Source: Niabella sp. (GTDB lineage: Bacteria > Bacteroidota > Bacteroidia > Chitinophagales > Chitinophagaceae). From it: 64,000 bases of DNA. The stretch lies in NCBI GenBank assembly GCA_017744715.1, contig JAGIAT010000001.1, forward strand, positions 248,001 through 312,000, read 5' to 3'. Positions 18,701-26,827 of this stretch are shown here, piece by piece. The translations under genes were made by a program, and so were the position numbers. The first letter of the stretch is position 1. The number at the start of each line of letters is the position of its first letter. Under the pieces are notes generated by a model that made no database searches, was not told the DNA's origin, and saw nothing but the letters and a program-made list of their open reading frames with translations.

Positions 18701-19086
18701 TGCGCGGAACGGATTCCAGAGACAATATCGAAACAGCTACGGCTCAGAACCGGTGGACGCCAAATAACCCGGGCAACAGGGTTCCCAGGGCCACCCTGGG
18801 ATTGTTGCCACCTTCGACCTATTTTCTTGAAAACGGCAATTTTTTTCGTATCAATAACCTGACGCTGGGATATACCTTATCCGGCCGGCTCACATCCAAA
18901 TGGGGGCTTACCCGGACACGCGTTTATTTAACCGCGCAAAATCTCTTTACGTTTACAAATTACAGCGGGTTTACCCCGGAAATCCTCGGTACAGACCCGT
19001 TGAATACTCCGTTAAACGCGGGGATTGAGTTAAATACATATCCCACTACGCGCACATTTGCTTTTGGACTGAATATTGGCTTTTAA
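15781..19086 (+). CDS. SusC-family TonB-dependent transporter with STN domain
   Basis: A 1101-residue outer-membrane importer of oligosaccharides. After an N-terminal basic stretch and signal core (MKLTMLFLLFFTFHIHASGF) comes an STN domain (residues ~42-118), which contacts FecR. It is followed by a carboxypeptidase-regulatory-like domain (VTGKVTDSSGAPLSGVSVQV) and the SusC plug signature (VVVIGYGTARKRELTGSV, PLYVVDGV, LKDASSTAIYGMRAANGV). The barrel ends at TRTFAFGLNIGF. An internal ATG at 15838 could be the true start, as its product still has the complete signal peptide. The SusD partner follows 19 bases downstream. Confidence 0.95.
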   Translation: MRCLTRETRSPQTKKVLLAMKLTMLFLLFFTFHIHASGFGQQRIHLKVKKTELAEVLRSIEAKTSYRFLYNNDLPAMRSKVTLNARDATIEEVLPQLLFYTDMTFQLMANDLIVLRENPLEKKAVTVTGKVTDSSGAPLSGVSVQVKGTTIGTVTNAEGTFTLSVPDAGSTLVFSMVGYDAQEYPLNGSTQVTIALIASQQVMDQVVVIGYGTARKRELTGSVASVKGEELAKQPVQTPTQALQGKVSGVQVISSGQPNAAPKLRIRGTGSTLSGAEPLYVVDGVITDDIRNINNNDIVTMEILKDASSTAIYGMRAANGVVLITTKKGRKGKLQFNYDMNMGIREASKLVNMAGENQYAGYLNEASVYYGSGDSLVSSSALKGNNTDWYDVILKKAFQQNHNLSLSGGGENVTYFLSAGYLTDDGIQKDNAFKRFTLRSNNEYNLSKKLKLTTQVSFTNSKDDGYNSGAFQSAYRAAPTVPGKVGALYGNTSIAGNVANPLLSIEKTNAIFITNRIQGTGALEYKPVPWLTLKSSIGADISFIKNTTYDYAYLSDGATFLTPGGNQQRARSQLSLDKNDLSRYVWDNTVTFSKKFEKHNLTFLLGTTAEQFKSNNENGKALDVPENKDQWFLNAGAAGSQTVENTGDKWTRNSYLSRLNYGYDDRYLLSASFRADGTSRFGKDNRWGYFPSVGIGWNIARENFMENQNIFNDLKLRANWGKVGNDNIPTSLYYSIANVTRPYYFDGTRYSVITFDNVTDKNVRWEVTDETDFGLEFSVLDKRLAGEMDYYIKKTKDALTYVNIPGILGDADNRYITNAATFENRGVEFGLNWNDKFGTNWQYSIGGNMAFNRNKILNLNGGQALFDGNVNGFTTLSDNGHEIGSFYLLQMDGIFQSEAEVAASAQPNALPGDIRYKDLNGDKIIDDKDREFSGAYLPKMTYGVNASVSNGNWDLSIGTYGTSGSKIYNGKKALRGTDSRDNIETATAQNRWTPNNPGNRVPRATLGLLPPSTYFLENGNFFRINNLTLGYTLSGRLTSKWGLTRTRVYLTAQNLFTFTNYSGFTPEILGTDPLNTPLNAGIELNTYPTTRTFAFGLNIGF

Positions 19087-19105
19087 CTATTAAAAGATAA
19101 GCAGT

Positions 19106-20650
19106 ATGAAAAAATATACGACATATAAAACCGCATTGATAATATTGCTGTTTGCCGTCATCTTAAGCTGTGGACGAAGCTTTCTCGATGTTGCACCGCA
19201 GGGGCAGGTGACTGAAGAGCAGGCGCTGACGGATCCCGCTGCTGCAGATAAAATGGTAGCAGGTATCTATAACCAGCTTTATTCCCAGGGAACATTTGGC
19301 GTTTTCTGGTCGGTACTTGGCAATATTGCTTCTGATGATGCCGATAAAGGCAGTACACCATCTGATAATGGGTTTAACTCCGGGGATGTAGATAATTTTA
19401 CGTTTACACCAGCGGCAATTTATACGGTGTTTAATAATGTGTGGACCAACAACTATTCTGGAATTGTAAGGGCAAATAAAGCTTTATCCATACTGGATCA
19501 AAGCAGTATCGACGGAGGTATAAAGAACAGGCTCACCGGAGAAGCTAAATTTTTAAGAGGGCTGTTTTATTTCAACCTGGTGCGTGCATTTGGAGGCGTT
19601 CCCAAAATTATACGCACACCTGCAGATCCCCAGGAAGGAAACAGCGATGAGTTTCAAACACGTGTTTCAGCCCAGGAAATCTATAATCAGATCGTGGCAG
19701 ATTTTCAGGTGGCGGTTGATAACCTGCCTGCAAAAGGTGATGCCGGAACACAGGTAGGTAGGGCAAATAAGGGTGCTGCACAGGCCATACTGGCCAAAGT
19801 GTACCTTTATTTGAAAGACTGGCAGAAAGCGTACGACCTTTCCTTCGCAGTAATGCAATCGGGCAAATACAGTCTTGCGACAGATTATGCCGCTGTATTC
19901 AGAGAATCGGGGAATAATAATAGCGAATCTGTTTTTGAAATACAAACCGGTCCCAGCCGCTCTAACTCGGGAGCATGTGATGGTGTCAGTCCTTCATATG
20001 GTGTATATCAGGGCGTAAGAGCCAGGAGCGGATGGCCTTCGAACCGGATTGCCGGTAAAACGTATAGCGGGGATCTTGGTTTTGGATTGAATAATCCCTC
20101 TGCAGATCTTGCAAATGCATATGAGGGAAAAGATGTGCGGAAAGCCGGAACCATTATTTTTATCAACCAGTCAGGACCTACCATTTTATGGGATGGATTC
20201 AGGATACCTAAGGGCGATTCGGTAGAAAATCAACGGTATAACTACAAAAGCTATCATAGTCCGTTTTTAGAATCGGTACCGTGTAACGGCGATATTAATA
20301 ACAAGGACAACTGGCCTATTAACATACGCGTGATGCGGTTTTCAGAAGTTTTGCTGATCAACGCCGAAGCTGCCATGCATATAGGACAGGATGCGGTAAC
20401 GCCTTTAACCAGAGTCAGACAAAGAGCCGGTCTTGATCCCGCTCCTGCAACTGAAGAAAATATCTGGAAAGAAAGAAGGGTTGAGCTGGCTATGGAGTCG
20501 GACCGGTTTTTTGACCTCGTGCGGCAAGGCCGCGCGGCAAGTGTTCTCGCATCAAAAGGTTTCGTGGCGGGAAAAAATGAATTGTTCCCTATTCCACAGG
20601 CACAAATCGATCTGAGCGGTAACCGCCTCAAACAAAATCCAGGATATTAA
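19106..20650 (+). CDS. SusD/RagB-family glycan-binding lipoprotein
   Basis: A 514-residue surface lipoprotein that lids the SusC transporter and binds glycan. The lipobox ILSCG sits at about residue 22. The SusD-like N-terminal signature is FLDVAPQGQVTEEQAL, with TPR helices (GEAKFLRGLFYFNLVRAFGG, RANKGAAQAILAKVYLYLKDW). The C-terminal SusD signature is IRVMRFSEVLLINAEAAMH, RQRAGL, and ERRVELAMESDRFFDLVRQG. Its position directly behind SusC and the normal length make the call secure. Ligand specificity cannot be read from sequence but should match the enzymes of the locus. Confidence 0.96.
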   Translation: MKKYTTYKTALIILLFAVILSCGRSFLDVAPQGQVTEEQALTDPAAADKMVAGIYNQLYSQGTFGVFWSVLGNIASDDADKGSTPSDNGFNSGDVDNFTFTPAAIYTVFNNVWTNNYSGIVRANKALSILDQSSIDGGIKNRLTGEAKFLRGLFYFNLVRAFGGVPKIIRTPADPQEGNSDEFQTRVSAQEIYNQIVADFQVAVDNLPAKGDAGTQVGRANKGAAQAILAKVYLYLKDWQKAYDLSFAVMQSGKYSLATDYAAVFRESGNNNSESVFEIQTGPSRSNSGACDGVSPSYGVYQGVRARSGWPSNRIAGKTYSGDLGFGLNNPSADLANAYEGKDVRKAGTIIFINQSGPTILWDGFRIPKGDSVENQRYNYKSYHSPFLESVPCNGDINNKDNWPINIRVMRFSEVLLINAEAAMHIGQDAVTPLTRVRQRAGLDPAPATEENIWKERRVELAMESDRFFDLVRQGRAASVLASKGFVAGKNELFPIPQAQIDLSGNRLKQNPGY

Positions 20651-20664
20651 CAAAAAAGATTTTT

Positions 20665-21561
20665 ATGAAAACATATTATATCGGCCTTTACCTGATTGTA
20701 TTAGTATTGGTTGCTTCCTGCACTAAGGCCAATAAAGATGATGATTTTACGCCTGGTGAGCCCCCACCGGTACCGGGAGGATATACAAATTCCAGTCAAA
20801 TTGCAACGGCTAATCTCGTTGGGCATTGGGCATTCGACGGTAGTTTGGTAGATAGTGTTACCGGAACAAACGGAACCAATAAAGGCGCAACCTTCGCGGC
20901 CGGAAGAAAAGGCCAGGCCTATCAGGGTAGTGCAACGGCGTATTTTACTTTCGATCCGGGTGCGAAGCTTCAACAATTGAAAAGCTATACTATCGCTTTT
21001 TGGATCAACTCCCCGGTTAATTCCGGAGCGATCGGTATTTTTACCCTGGCCCGGACGGATGATTTCTGGGGAAACCTGGATATTTATCAGGATGGAAACG
21101 GCCCAGCCGCTGATTCGGCAATCTTTAAAGTGCATATGTATAACAAATCGGTTGCATGGGCTGGACAGTTTACAGACACAAGGGTGAACTGCAAAACATG
21201 GGTACACTTAACAATCACCTATGACGGAGCTACCTCTATATTTCATATCTATCAAAATGGAATCGATCTTGGTGTAAATACTGCTGGTAATCCTGCCCGG
21301 ACAAAAGGTCCGAAGTTGAATGGGAGCGATCCGGGTAGTCCTCCCGTTACACCGTACGGGAATCTGCAGTTTTTCAACGCGACTAAAGCTGCCTTTGGAA
21401 CTTTTCAGTTTCAAACCTCACCCAGTTTAACTACGGGTGCCGGACCTCAGAGTTGGGCCAATAATTTCACCGGTCTTCTGGATGAGTTCAGGATTTATGA
21501 CAGGGCATTGACAACCCCCGAAGTGGCGGCATTATACAAATTGGAGCGGCAGGGCCGATAG
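20665..21561 (+). CDS. LamG/concanavalin-like lipoprotein, probable surface glycan-binding protein
   Basis: A 298-residue lipoprotein with lipobox VASCT near residue 19 and a Pro-rich linker. The rest is a LamG-type jelly-roll: VGHWAFDGSLVDSVTGTNG, YTIAFWINSPVNSG, WVHLTITYDGATS, and the C-terminal LLDEFRIYDRALT that typifies Laminin_G_3 domains. No catalytic acid pair typical of GH16 is seen, so binding is more likely than hydrolysis. It starts 14 bases after the SusD stop codon, the usual place for a third surface glycan-binding protein in a PUL. Confidence 0.85.
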   Translation: MKTYYIGLYLIVLVLVASCTKANKDDDFTPGEPPPVPGGYTNSSQIATANLVGHWAFDGSLVDSVTGTNGTNKGATFAAGRKGQAYQGSATAYFTFDPGAKLQQLKSYTIAFWINSPVNSGAIGIFTLARTDDFWGNLDIYQDGNGPAADSAIFKVHMYNKSVAWAGQFTDTRVNCKTWVHLTITYDGATSIFHIYQNGIDLGVNTAGNPARTKGPKLNGSDPGSPPVTPYGNLQFFNATKAAFGTFQFQTSPSLTTGAGPQSWANNFTGLLDEFRIYDRALTTPEVAALYKLERQGR

Positions 21562-21613
21562 TAACACAACGGTTTGAATTTATGCCTGCTTTAGCAAATT
21601 TGTAATTTTCAGA

Positions 21614-23287
21614 ATGCATGGAATAAAGTATTTATTTATCCTGATGGCCTTTTTGGAGGCTGGCTGCGCAAAAGAGGAGCCTGGCAATACTCCGTTGCCG
21701 GATCCGGTAAGGGTAGCGTTAAAACAAATGACCATTGATAGCAAGATTACAGCGGCCAATACGGCTAATGTTTCAGTGAACCCGGATATTGCACTGGAAT
21801 TTACCCAACCTGTAAAGCCGTTTACAAATGGTTCGGTAAAACTGCTAAACAAAAACGGAGACGATGTGGCGATAAGAGTAACCAGCTCTAATGGTGACTC
21901 GGTGATAAACATCCGGCCGCAATCGGCATTGGAATATCTGAACAAGTATACGATCAGGGTTTTTAGCGGGTTGTCATCCGCGTCCGGAGGACAATTAGCA
22001 GAGAACATCACCAGGGATTTTGCCACCTCCATTGATTCCTCCCGGAAATTTCCGGTGATCACAGACAACGCATTGCTGGATACCATCCAGAAAAGAACGT
22101 TGAACTATTTCCGGGATTTTGCACACCCGGTTTCGGGGATGATCCGGGAAGGGTCAAAGCATCCGCCGGATATTGTTACAACCGGAGGTACCGGGTTTGG
22201 CATTATGGCGCTGCTGGCGGGTATAGAGCGGGCATTTATAACAAAGGCTGCAGGCCTGGAGCAGATCCGGAAAATAACAGGGTTCTTAAAGAATACGGCG
22301 CAAACCTTTCATGGAGCATATCCCCATTGGTTAAATGGCAGCACCGGAGCAGTTATCCCCTTTAGTGCTAACGATAATGGTGCGGATCTTGTGGAAACGG
22401 CCTTCCTCGTTCAGGGACTGATCTGCGCCCGGCAGTATTTTAGCGGTCCGGAAACCGAAGAACAAAACCTCCGGGCAGCTATCAATGCTGTTATTAGCAA
22501 CGTGGAATGGAACTGGTTCCAACAAAACAACCAGCAGGTATTGTACTGGCATTGGAGCCCGGATAAAGCCTGGGCGATGAACCTGAAGATCCAGGGGTGG
22601 AATGAATGCCTGGTGTCCTATGTGCTGGCGGCGGGTTCAAAAAATTATGCGATTCCAAAAACAGCGTATGATGAAGGATGGGCGAAGAACGGAGGCATCA
22701 GGAACGGCAAAACATTTTATACCTATCCGCTGCCGCTGGGACCGGATTACGGAGGTCCGTTGTTTTTTGCACATTATTCCTTTCTTGGGTTAAATCCTAA
22801 TGGCCTTGCAGATACATATGCCCAGTATTTCACACAGAATAAAAATCATGCGCTGATCAACTATACGTATTGCCGTACCAACCCGGCCGGCTATTATGGA
22901 TATAGTGATTCGGTATGGGGACTTACGGCCAGTAATATCCGGGATGGGTACGCGGCAGGATCCCCCACAAATGACCGGGGCTTTATTGCACCCACAGCCG
23001 CATTGTCTTCGTTTCCGTATACACCAAAGGAATCCATGGCCGCGCTGTATTTTTATTATTACGTGTTGGGCGATAAGCTTTGGAAGCCATACGGCTTTAC
23101 AGATGCCTTTTCACTGGATGTGCTCAAAAACAATGGTGCCTGGTTCGATGATGCCTTCCTGGCAATAGACCAGGGACCGGTGGTGGTAATGATCGAAAAT
23201 TACCGTACAAAGCTGTTGTGGAACCTGTTCATGAGTGCACCCGAGGTGAGAAGCGGGTTAACAAAGCTGGGGTTTACGGGATTTTAA
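21614..23287 (+). CDS. GH144-type beta-1,2-glucanase lipoprotein with N-terminal Ig-like domain
   Basis: A 557-residue lipoprotein (signal peptide with lipobox LEAGC at residues ~14-18). Residues ~35-135 look like a Big_5 Ig-like domain (VNPDIALEFTQPV, YTIRVFSGL). The rest is the PF10091 glucoamylase-like domain: YFRDFAHPVSGMIRE, TGGTGFGIMALLAG, VLYWHWSP, ALSSFPYTPKESM, IDQGPVVVMIENYRT. The acidic set D254, D258, E261 in DNGADLVE, plus Glu in GWNECL, match in spacing the catalytic-site residues I recall for the Chitinophaga GH144 endo-beta-1,2-glucanase. It probably cuts beta-1,2-glucan at the cell surface. Paralogues at 25482 and 26828. Confidence 0.85.
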   Translation: MHGIKYLFILMAFLEAGCAKEEPGNTPLPDPVRVALKQMTIDSKITAANTANVSVNPDIALEFTQPVKPFTNGSVKLLNKNGDDVAIRVTSSNGDSVINIRPQSALEYLNKYTIRVFSGLSSASGGQLAENITRDFATSIDSSRKFPVITDNALLDTIQKRTLNYFRDFAHPVSGMIREGSKHPPDIVTTGGTGFGIMALLAGIERAFITKAAGLEQIRKITGFLKNTAQTFHGAYPHWLNGSTGAVIPFSANDNGADLVETAFLVQGLICARQYFSGPETEEQNLRAAINAVISNVEWNWFQQNNQQVLYWHWSPDKAWAMNLKIQGWNECLVSYVLAAGSKNYAIPKTAYDEGWAKNGGIRNGKTFYTYPLPLGPDYGGPLFFAHYSFLGLNPNGLADTYAQYFTQNKNHALINYTYCRTNPAGYYGYSDSVWGLTASNIRDGYAAGSPTNDRGFIAPTAALSSFPYTPKESMAALYFYYYVLGDKLWKPYGFTDAFSLDVLKNNGAWFDDAFLAIDQGPVVVMIENYRTKLLWNLFMSAPEVRSGLTKLGFTGF

Positions 23288-23303
23288 ACCACAAGGACAC
23301 AAA

Positions 23304-23345
23304 GGCACGAAGACACACAAAATATTATTAGTGTTGCTTTGTGCC
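23304..23345. repeat. Inverted repeat between convergent genes
   Basis: GGCACGAAG and CTTTGTGCC form a 9-bp stem with one mismatch and a 24-nt loop, preceded by ACCACAAGGACACAAA. It belongs to the common ACAAAGGCACAAAG intergenic repeat family and may serve as a bidirectional terminator between the GH144 gene and yoeB. Confidence 0.5.
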
Positions 23346-23383
23346 ATAATGGTTTAAATATAAAAACAAGTTCTTTGAAAGAT

Positions 23384-23647
23384 CTATTTCCTGTAATGAA
23401 AACGGCATTGAAGAATGTGCAGGCGTTTATCTTTGACAACATACACGAGACGATGCTCCTGGTCAATTCTTCTGCTCCAAAAGCCGGCATAATTACCTTT
23501 AAGCATTTCGGGTTTGCCAATTCCTGAAAAGGGCGCCCTTGTAGCATCTTTTATCAGGATGTTGATACGTTTCACCATTTGCTTATCTGCCTCCAGCCAA
23601 TAAAGGTAATCCTCCCAGGCTTCAGGCTCAAAAACAATGGGCATCAT
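23384..23647 (-). CDS. yoeB: YoeB-family mRNA interferase toxin
   Basis: An 87-residue RelE-superfamily toxin that cleaves mRNA in the ribosomal A site. The family pattern is clear: FEPEAWEDYLYWLEADKQMV, KRINILIKDATRAPFSGIGKPE, LKGNYAGFWSRRIDQEHRLVY, ending in CRFHYRK. The catalytic residues equivalent to E. coli YoeB Glu46, Arg65 and His83 appear to be kept (E of KPEMLK, R of WSRRID, H in FHYRK). Its ATG overlaps the TGA of the antitoxin gene (ATGA), giving translational coupling. The pair sits antisense between two enzyme genes of the PUL, which suggests later insertion. Confidence 0.93.
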   Translation of the reverse strand: MMPIVFEPEAWEDYLYWLEADKQMVKRINILIKDATRAPFSGIGKPEMLKGNYAGFWSRRIDQEHRLVYVVKDKRLHILQCRFHYRK

Positions 23648-23895
23648 GGCTCTATCAGCTTTTGCTCTTTACCGCCGTTGTTTTTAAAGCTCTTTATGGC
23701 TGCGTCGAGGCGGTCTTTGTTCGCTTTGGTACTGGTCAGGTATTCCGTTTCATCATAACTGTTAAAATCATCCAGGGAGATCATCACCACGGTTTTGCCG
23801 CTGCCGGTTACAATCAGTGTATCGTTATTATCGTATACGTTGTCAATATAGGATTTAAGATTTTTTCTGAATTCAGAAATATTTGCTACTAACAT
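23644..23895 (-). CDS. yefM: YefM-family antitoxin
   Basis: An 83-residue Phd/YefM-type antitoxin. The N-terminal DNA-binding fold reads MLVANISEFRKNLKSYIDNV, with DTLIVTGSGKTVVMISLDDFNSYDETEYL, and a disordered C-terminal tail binds and neutralises YoeB. It precedes and overlaps the toxin gene, the usual order. Three TGTACA-like boxes directly upstream of its start codon are a likely autoregulatory operator. Confidence 0.93.
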   Translation of the reverse strand: MLVANISEFRKNLKSYIDNVYDNNDTLIVTGSGKTVVMISLDDFNSYDETEYLTSTKANKDRLDAAIKSFKNNGGKEQKLIEP

Positions 23896-23925
23896 GGTAC
23901 AAAAATTTGTACAAATTTATGTACT
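23896..23925 (-). promoter_or_regulatory. YefM-YoeB operator: three TGTACA-like boxes at 12-bp spacing
   Basis: GGTACA (23896), TGTACA (23908) and TGTACT (23920) recur at exactly 12-bp intervals just upstream of the yefM ATG. In addition, GTACAAA-AA-TTTGTAC spans 23897-23912 as a perfect inverted repeat. TGTACA is the core motif of the E. coli yefM-yoeB operator. The site fills most of the 50-bp divergent gap to the GH30 gene, so it may influence that promoter too (inference). Confidence 0.7.
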
Positions 23926-23945
23926 TTTTTTATTAAAATTACAAA

Positions 23946-25385
23946 ATGAAAAAAAGCATCGCCTGCTATTGTTGTATTCTACTGGCGCTTACCGGTTTAG
24001 GCGCGCAATGCAATAAAAACGGAAGCCCGGGCAAAGCACAGCATTCCCCCTCGGCCGGACCGGGGGAGCTCTGGCTAACCAGGGCCGATCAAACGGTATT
24101 GCTGGAAAAGCAACCGGGGCCGGGCATCCGCTTCGGAACGGAACAGAACGGTTACCCGTGGCTGGATATTGATGAACGCAAGCGCTATCAAACCATCGAC
24201 GGATTTGGATACACTCTCACCGGCGGCAGTGCACAGCTCATCTGGCAAATGGATGCAACCTCCAGGACTGTACTTTTGAAGGAGCTGTTTTCAAAAGATG
24301 CCCGGTCCATAGCGGTGAGCTACCTCCGCGTGAGTATGGGCGCTTCCGACCTGGATGCATCGGTGTTCAGCTATAATGATCTGCCGGAGGGGCAAACCGA
24401 TCTGAAACAATCGAGGTTCAGCCTGGCTTCCGATACCGCAGCGTTAATACCCGTGCTGAAAATGATCCTGGCCATCAATCCTGCCATAAAAATTATTGCA
24501 ACACCCTGGAGCGCCCCCCTGTGGATGAAGGACAATCACCAAAGCAAGGGCGGCAGACTAAAGCGGGAGTATTATGATGCCTATGCCGCTTATTTTGTAA
24601 CCTATCTCCGGGCGATGAAGGCCAGGGGGATTTCAATTGATGCCATCACACCACAGAATGAACCCTTACATCCGGGTAATAACCCCAGCATGTATATGAC
24701 CGCTGAAGAGCAGCGGGATTTTATAAAAAACAGCCTGGGACCGGCTTTCAGCGCCGCAAGACTGCGTACAAAAATTGTGGTATACGATCATAATCTCGAC
24801 CGGCCGGATTACCCGGCTGTCATTTATAAAGATGCGGAGGCGGCCAAATATGTAGATGGAGCCGCATTTCATCTTTATGCAGGTGAAGTAGGAACCATGG
24901 GCCGGCTGCATGATGATTTTCCTCAAAAAAATCTTTATTTCACGGAACAGTGGACGGGCTCAAAAGGCAATTTTGACAGTGACCTGCAATGGCATATCAA
25001 AAACGTAATTATTGGCACAATGCGTAACTGGAGTAAAACGGCATTGGAGTGGAACCTGGCCGGTGATCCGTCATATGGGCCGCATACCCCCGGGGGCTGC
25101 ACGCAATGTAAAGGTGCACTTACCATCAACGGTTCGGCCGTTTCCCGGAATGTTTCCTACTATATCATCGCACATGCCTCCAAATTTGTACCGCCCGGTT
25201 CCGTAAGAATTGCAAGCAGCATTGACGGCGTTGTTCCAAATGTAGCCTTCTTACGGCCCGACGGTAAGAAAGTGCTGATCGCGTTAAATGAGGCAGCAGC
25301 CCCATCTACCGTTAACATCCGCTATCAGCATCAATGGGCACCGGTAACCATCGCCGCAAAATCTGTAATGACGATGGTTTGGTAG
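23946..25385 (+). CDS. GH30-family glycoside hydrolase lipoprotein
   Basis: A 479-residue enzyme with a lipoprotein signal (lipobox LGAQC near residue 22). GH30 signatures are YQTIDGFGYTLTGGSAQ, VSYLRVSMGASDL, and TPWSAPLWMKDN. The acid/base is E239 in ITPQNEPLHPGNNPSM and the nucleophile E334 in YFTEQWTG. The NEPLHPGNNPSM form resembles the GH30_3 subfamily, known for endo-beta-1,6-glucanases, although subfamily assignment needs a tree. A C-terminal beta-sandwich follows (about residues 390-479), as usual for GH30. The gene starts 50 bases from the divergent yefM. Confidence 0.88.
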   Translation: MKKSIACYCCILLALTGLGAQCNKNGSPGKAQHSPSAGPGELWLTRADQTVLLEKQPGPGIRFGTEQNGYPWLDIDERKRYQTIDGFGYTLTGGSAQLIWQMDATSRTVLLKELFSKDARSIAVSYLRVSMGASDLDASVFSYNDLPEGQTDLKQSRFSLASDTAALIPVLKMILAINPAIKIIATPWSAPLWMKDNHQSKGGRLKREYYDAYAAYFVTYLRAMKARGISIDAITPQNEPLHPGNNPSMYMTAEEQRDFIKNSLGPAFSAARLRTKIVVYDHNLDRPDYPAVIYKDAEAAKYVDGAAFHLYAGEVGTMGRLHDDFPQKNLYFTEQWTGSKGNFDSDLQWHIKNVIIGTMRNWSKTALEWNLAGDPSYGPHTPGGCTQCKGALTINGSAVSRNVSYYIIAHASKFVPPGSVRIASSIDGVVPNVAFLRPDGKKVLIALNEAAAPSTVNIRYQHQWAPVTIAAKSVMTMVW

Positions 25386-25481
25386 GCCCCGCTTCCTGTA
25401 AAAGCTAAGAGCAGCCAGGAATACGCGCGGCTTTTAGGCGCATACGATCTGAATTTTTGTTTAAAAAAAGTAATTTTAATT

Positions 25482-26825
25482 ATGGTTAAAATATACAGTT
25501 TTGTACTGCTGTTGCTGCCGGTTTTTTCGTTTGCCCAAAAACCGGCAAATAAATCCGGCGCCATTCCGTATACCCTAAAGATCGATAAAAACATTTCCGA
25601 TTCGGCCCTGGTAGACCTGGTTCAGAAACAAACCCTGCGTTATTTCTGGGACTTTGCGCATCCGGTAAGTGGTATGGCCCGGGAACGGAGCAATCAATCG
25701 TTCAACTATGGAGCGGAGGTAGTAACCACCGGTGGTACGGGTTTTGGGGTAATGGCCATTGTTGCCGGCGTAAACCGTGGATGGATCGGGCGGGATACTG
25801 CTGCGCGGTTCCTGCTGAAAATGGTAAAATGGTTGTCGAAGGCCGATTCCTACCATGGTGTGTTTCCGCATTGGTACGATGGAGCAACGGGCAAAACCAT
25901 TCCATTCAGCCGGAAGGACGATGGTGCGGACCTGGTGGAATCTTCGTTTTTATTACAGGGTTTGTTATGCGTACGCCAGTATTTTGATAAGGACCTTCCC
26001 CTGGAAAGGGAACTGCGCGGCCGCATCAACGGGCTGTGGAATGAAGTGGAATGGGATTGGTTTACCCGGGAGGGACAGGAAGTGCTGTACTGGCACTGGA
26101 GTCCGAATAACGGATGGGCCATGAACTTTCCGTTAAGAGGGTTTAATGAATGCCTGATAACGTATGTACTGGCCGCTGCTGCGGACCGCTATCCGGTAAG
26201 CAGGAGGGTGTATGACCGGGGATGGGCGCAGAGCAATTTTTTTAAAAATGGGAAAACATTTTATAACTATACCCTGCCGCTGGGTTTTGATTATGGCGGG
26301 CCGCTCTTCTTTTCACATTACTCCTTCCTGGGGCTCAGTCCCAGAGGATTAAAAGATCAGTATGCAGATTACTGGGTGCAAAACCAGCACCACACGCTCA
26401 TTAATTATTCGTATTGTGTAGATAATCCAAAGGCATTTAAAGGGTATGGTGAGCATTGCTGGGGCCTCACCGCCAGTGACGATCCCGGCGGCTACGATGC
26501 TCATCAGCCGTCTAATGATAACGGAACCATTACGCCAACGGCGGCTTTATCTGCTTTTCCGTATACACCGCAACAATCGATGAAGGCGCTGCGGTATTTT
26601 TACGGAACACTGGGCGATAAAATATGGACCGAATACGGGTTTACGGATGCGTTTAATGAAACAAAGAACTGGTACGCAAAAAGCCACCTGGCTATTGACC
26701 AGGGACCGATCGTAGTGATGATCGAAAACTACCGCACGGGCCTGCTCTGGAACCTGTTCATGAGCTGTCCCGAGGTACAGAACGGATTGAAGAAACTGGG
26801 TTTTACCAATGCCTATCAAAAATAA
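25482..26825 (+). CDS. GH144-type beta-1,2-glucanase, secreted
   Basis: A 447-residue protein with a cleavable signal peptide (MVKIYSFVLLLLPVFSFAQ). Apart from a short linker it is a single PF10091 domain with YFWDFAHPVSGMARE, TGGTGFGVMAIVAGVNRGW, VLYWHWSPNNGWAMN, and IDQGPIVVMIENYRTGLLW. The acidic set is D147, D151, E154 (DDGADLVE), with a further Glu in GFNECL. It lacks both the lipobox and the Ig-like domain of the paralogue at 21614 and is therefore probably periplasmic, acting on imported fragments. The next gene begins two bases after its stop. Confidence 0.87.
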   Translation: MVKIYSFVLLLLPVFSFAQKPANKSGAIPYTLKIDKNISDSALVDLVQKQTLRYFWDFAHPVSGMARERSNQSFNYGAEVVTTGGTGFGVMAIVAGVNRGWIGRDTAARFLLKMVKWLSKADSYHGVFPHWYDGATGKTIPFSRKDDGADLVESSFLLQGLLCVRQYFDKDLPLERELRGRINGLWNEVEWDWFTREGQEVLYWHWSPNNGWAMNFPLRGFNECLITYVLAAAADRYPVSRRVYDRGWAQSNFFKNGKTFYNYTLPLGFDYGGPLFFSHYSFLGLSPRGLKDQYADYWVQNQHHTLINYSYCVDNPKAFKGYGEHCWGLTASDDPGGYDAHQPSNDNGTITPTAALSAFPYTPQQSMKALRYFYGTLGDKIWTEYGFTDAFNETKNWYAKSHLAIDQGPIVVMIENYRTGLLWNLFMSCPEVQNGLKKLGFTNAYQK

Positions 26826-26827
26826 GC

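Noticed and set aside
20665..21561. LamG lipoprotein as a GH16 enzyme
   Set aside because: The jelly-roll fold is shared, but no ExDxxE catalytic motif is present.
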